The position numbers and the translations under genes were made by a program. Positions 63,633-64,000 of a stretch of DNA of 64,000 nt are shown piece by piece. Origin of the DNA: Niastella caeni (lineage in GTDB: Bacteria > Bacteroidota > Bacteroidia > Chitinophagales > Chitinophagaceae); assembly GCF_004834005.1 (NCBI RefSeq), contig NZ_STFF01000001.1, forward strand, positions 1,673,347 to 1,737,346, in the 5' to 3' direction. Under the pieces are notes generated by a model. It did no database searches and was not told the DNA's origin. It saw only the letters and a program-made list of their open reading frames with translations. How positions within the stretch are numbered: position 1 is the stretch's first letter; every line of letters begins with the position of its first letter.

Positions 63633-64000
63633 TTAGTTGTTGGGTTGGGTTGTTTCTGTAGGATATTCTGAATTTTCTATTGTGTTATTACCTGCCGATG
63701 ATACCAGCGACTCCCGTTTACTGGCCAGCGTATTCACGGCATTGGCCAGTTCGTTCCAGGTAGTTTCCAGCTCTTTAAAAAACTCCTCCCCTTTTGGCGT
63801 TAATGAAAAGTATTTGCGGGGAGGGCCCGAATTACTCTCTACCCATCTATAGGTTAGCATTTCGGCATTCTTCAATCGGGTTAATAAGGGGTAAAGGGTA
63901 CCCTCCAGGATCTGGAGGTTGGCACCTCTCATTTCATCCACGATATCACTCGGGTAAGCTTCCCCGCGGCGAATGATTGAGAGAATGCAAAACTCCAGTA
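63633..64000 (-). CDS. PadR family transcriptional regulator, N-terminus off the window
   Basis: Winged-helix repressor-type regulator. The frame stays open to the right edge and reads LEFCILSIIRRGEAYPSDIV, the usual start of the PadR DNA-binding domain, so the gene starts just beyond base 64000. LQILEGTLYPLLTRLKNAEM is the recognition helix and wing region and RKYFSLTPKGEEFFKEL completes the domain. The tail is short and Asn/Thr-rich. It probably controls its own operon with the PspC gene. Confidence 0.92.
   Translation of the reverse strand, partial: LEFCILSIIRRGEAYPSDIVDEMRGANLQILEGTLYPLLTRLKNAEMLTYRWVESNSGPPRKYFSLTPKGEEFFKELETTWNELANAVNTLASKRESLVSSAGNNTIENSEYPTETTQPNN

Overview
The window comes from the chromosome of a Bacteroidota bacterium, most likely family Chitinophagaceae (Niastella/Chitinophaga-like). 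This is inferred from gene content: an alternative complex III operon, a GLPGLI protein, PF14905-type outer-membrane barrels, an IPExxxVDY protein, a paired M16 peptidase locus and a Rho with a long insertion. It is also inferred from promoters with the Bacteroidota -7 box TAnnTTTG. No rRNA, tRNA, CRISPR array, insertion sequence or prophage was seen.

Layout. 1-10918 (minus strand) is a respiratory operon read actA-actB-actC-actD-actE-actF-coxB-coxA: alternative complex III (menaquinol to cytochrome c) followed by its aa3-type oxidase; coxA runs off the left edge. 11184-20329 (mostly plus) holds a DUF6787-PurN fusion, a CarboxypepD_reg-like protein, a 0.6-kb tandem-repeat array, a serine hydrolase, a CsbD protein, a D-aminoacylase-type amidohydrolase and a penicillin-acylase-type Ntn hydrolase. 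20437-30309 (minus) holds a surface protein, a tail-specific protease, a fused 2-oxoacid dehydrogenase E1, a small membrane protein, an active/inactive M16 pair and an aspartyl protease with a PDZ domain. 30654-31778 is mqnC of the futalosine route, which would supply the menaquinone used by the operon at the left edge. 32213-36202 is a large hybrid sensor kinase.

36641-48266 is the most interesting part. An OmpR-type regulator and its kinase lie divergent from a GLPGLI protein; two homologous outer-membrane barrel proteins lie farther right, with an uncatalogued 55-codon ORF between them. A 25-bp block differing at one base, followed by a further TTAACCT exactly 31 bp after the first and a -7 box exactly 20 bp later, occurs both in the kinase/GLPGLI intergenic region and upstream of the first barrel gene. 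This looks like the binding site of the neighbouring regulator and defines a small envelope regulon. A weaker partial match precedes the second barrel gene.

48451-64000 is mainly housekeeping: SNF2/SWIM helicase, M28 peptidase, IPExxxVDY protein, pterin dehydratase, rho, comB, an SRPBCC protein, gcvT, and a PadR-PspC pair running off the right edge.

A second theme is 'word-like' intergenic DNA: short words repeated with small changes, in tandem or inverted copies (13.1, 20.3, 31.9, 54.9, 55.0, 59.0 and 61.1 kb). Similar DNA is found inside two genes, where it encodes the linker between fused domains (PurN fusion and E1 alpha/beta), suggesting that such repeats can become coding linkers.
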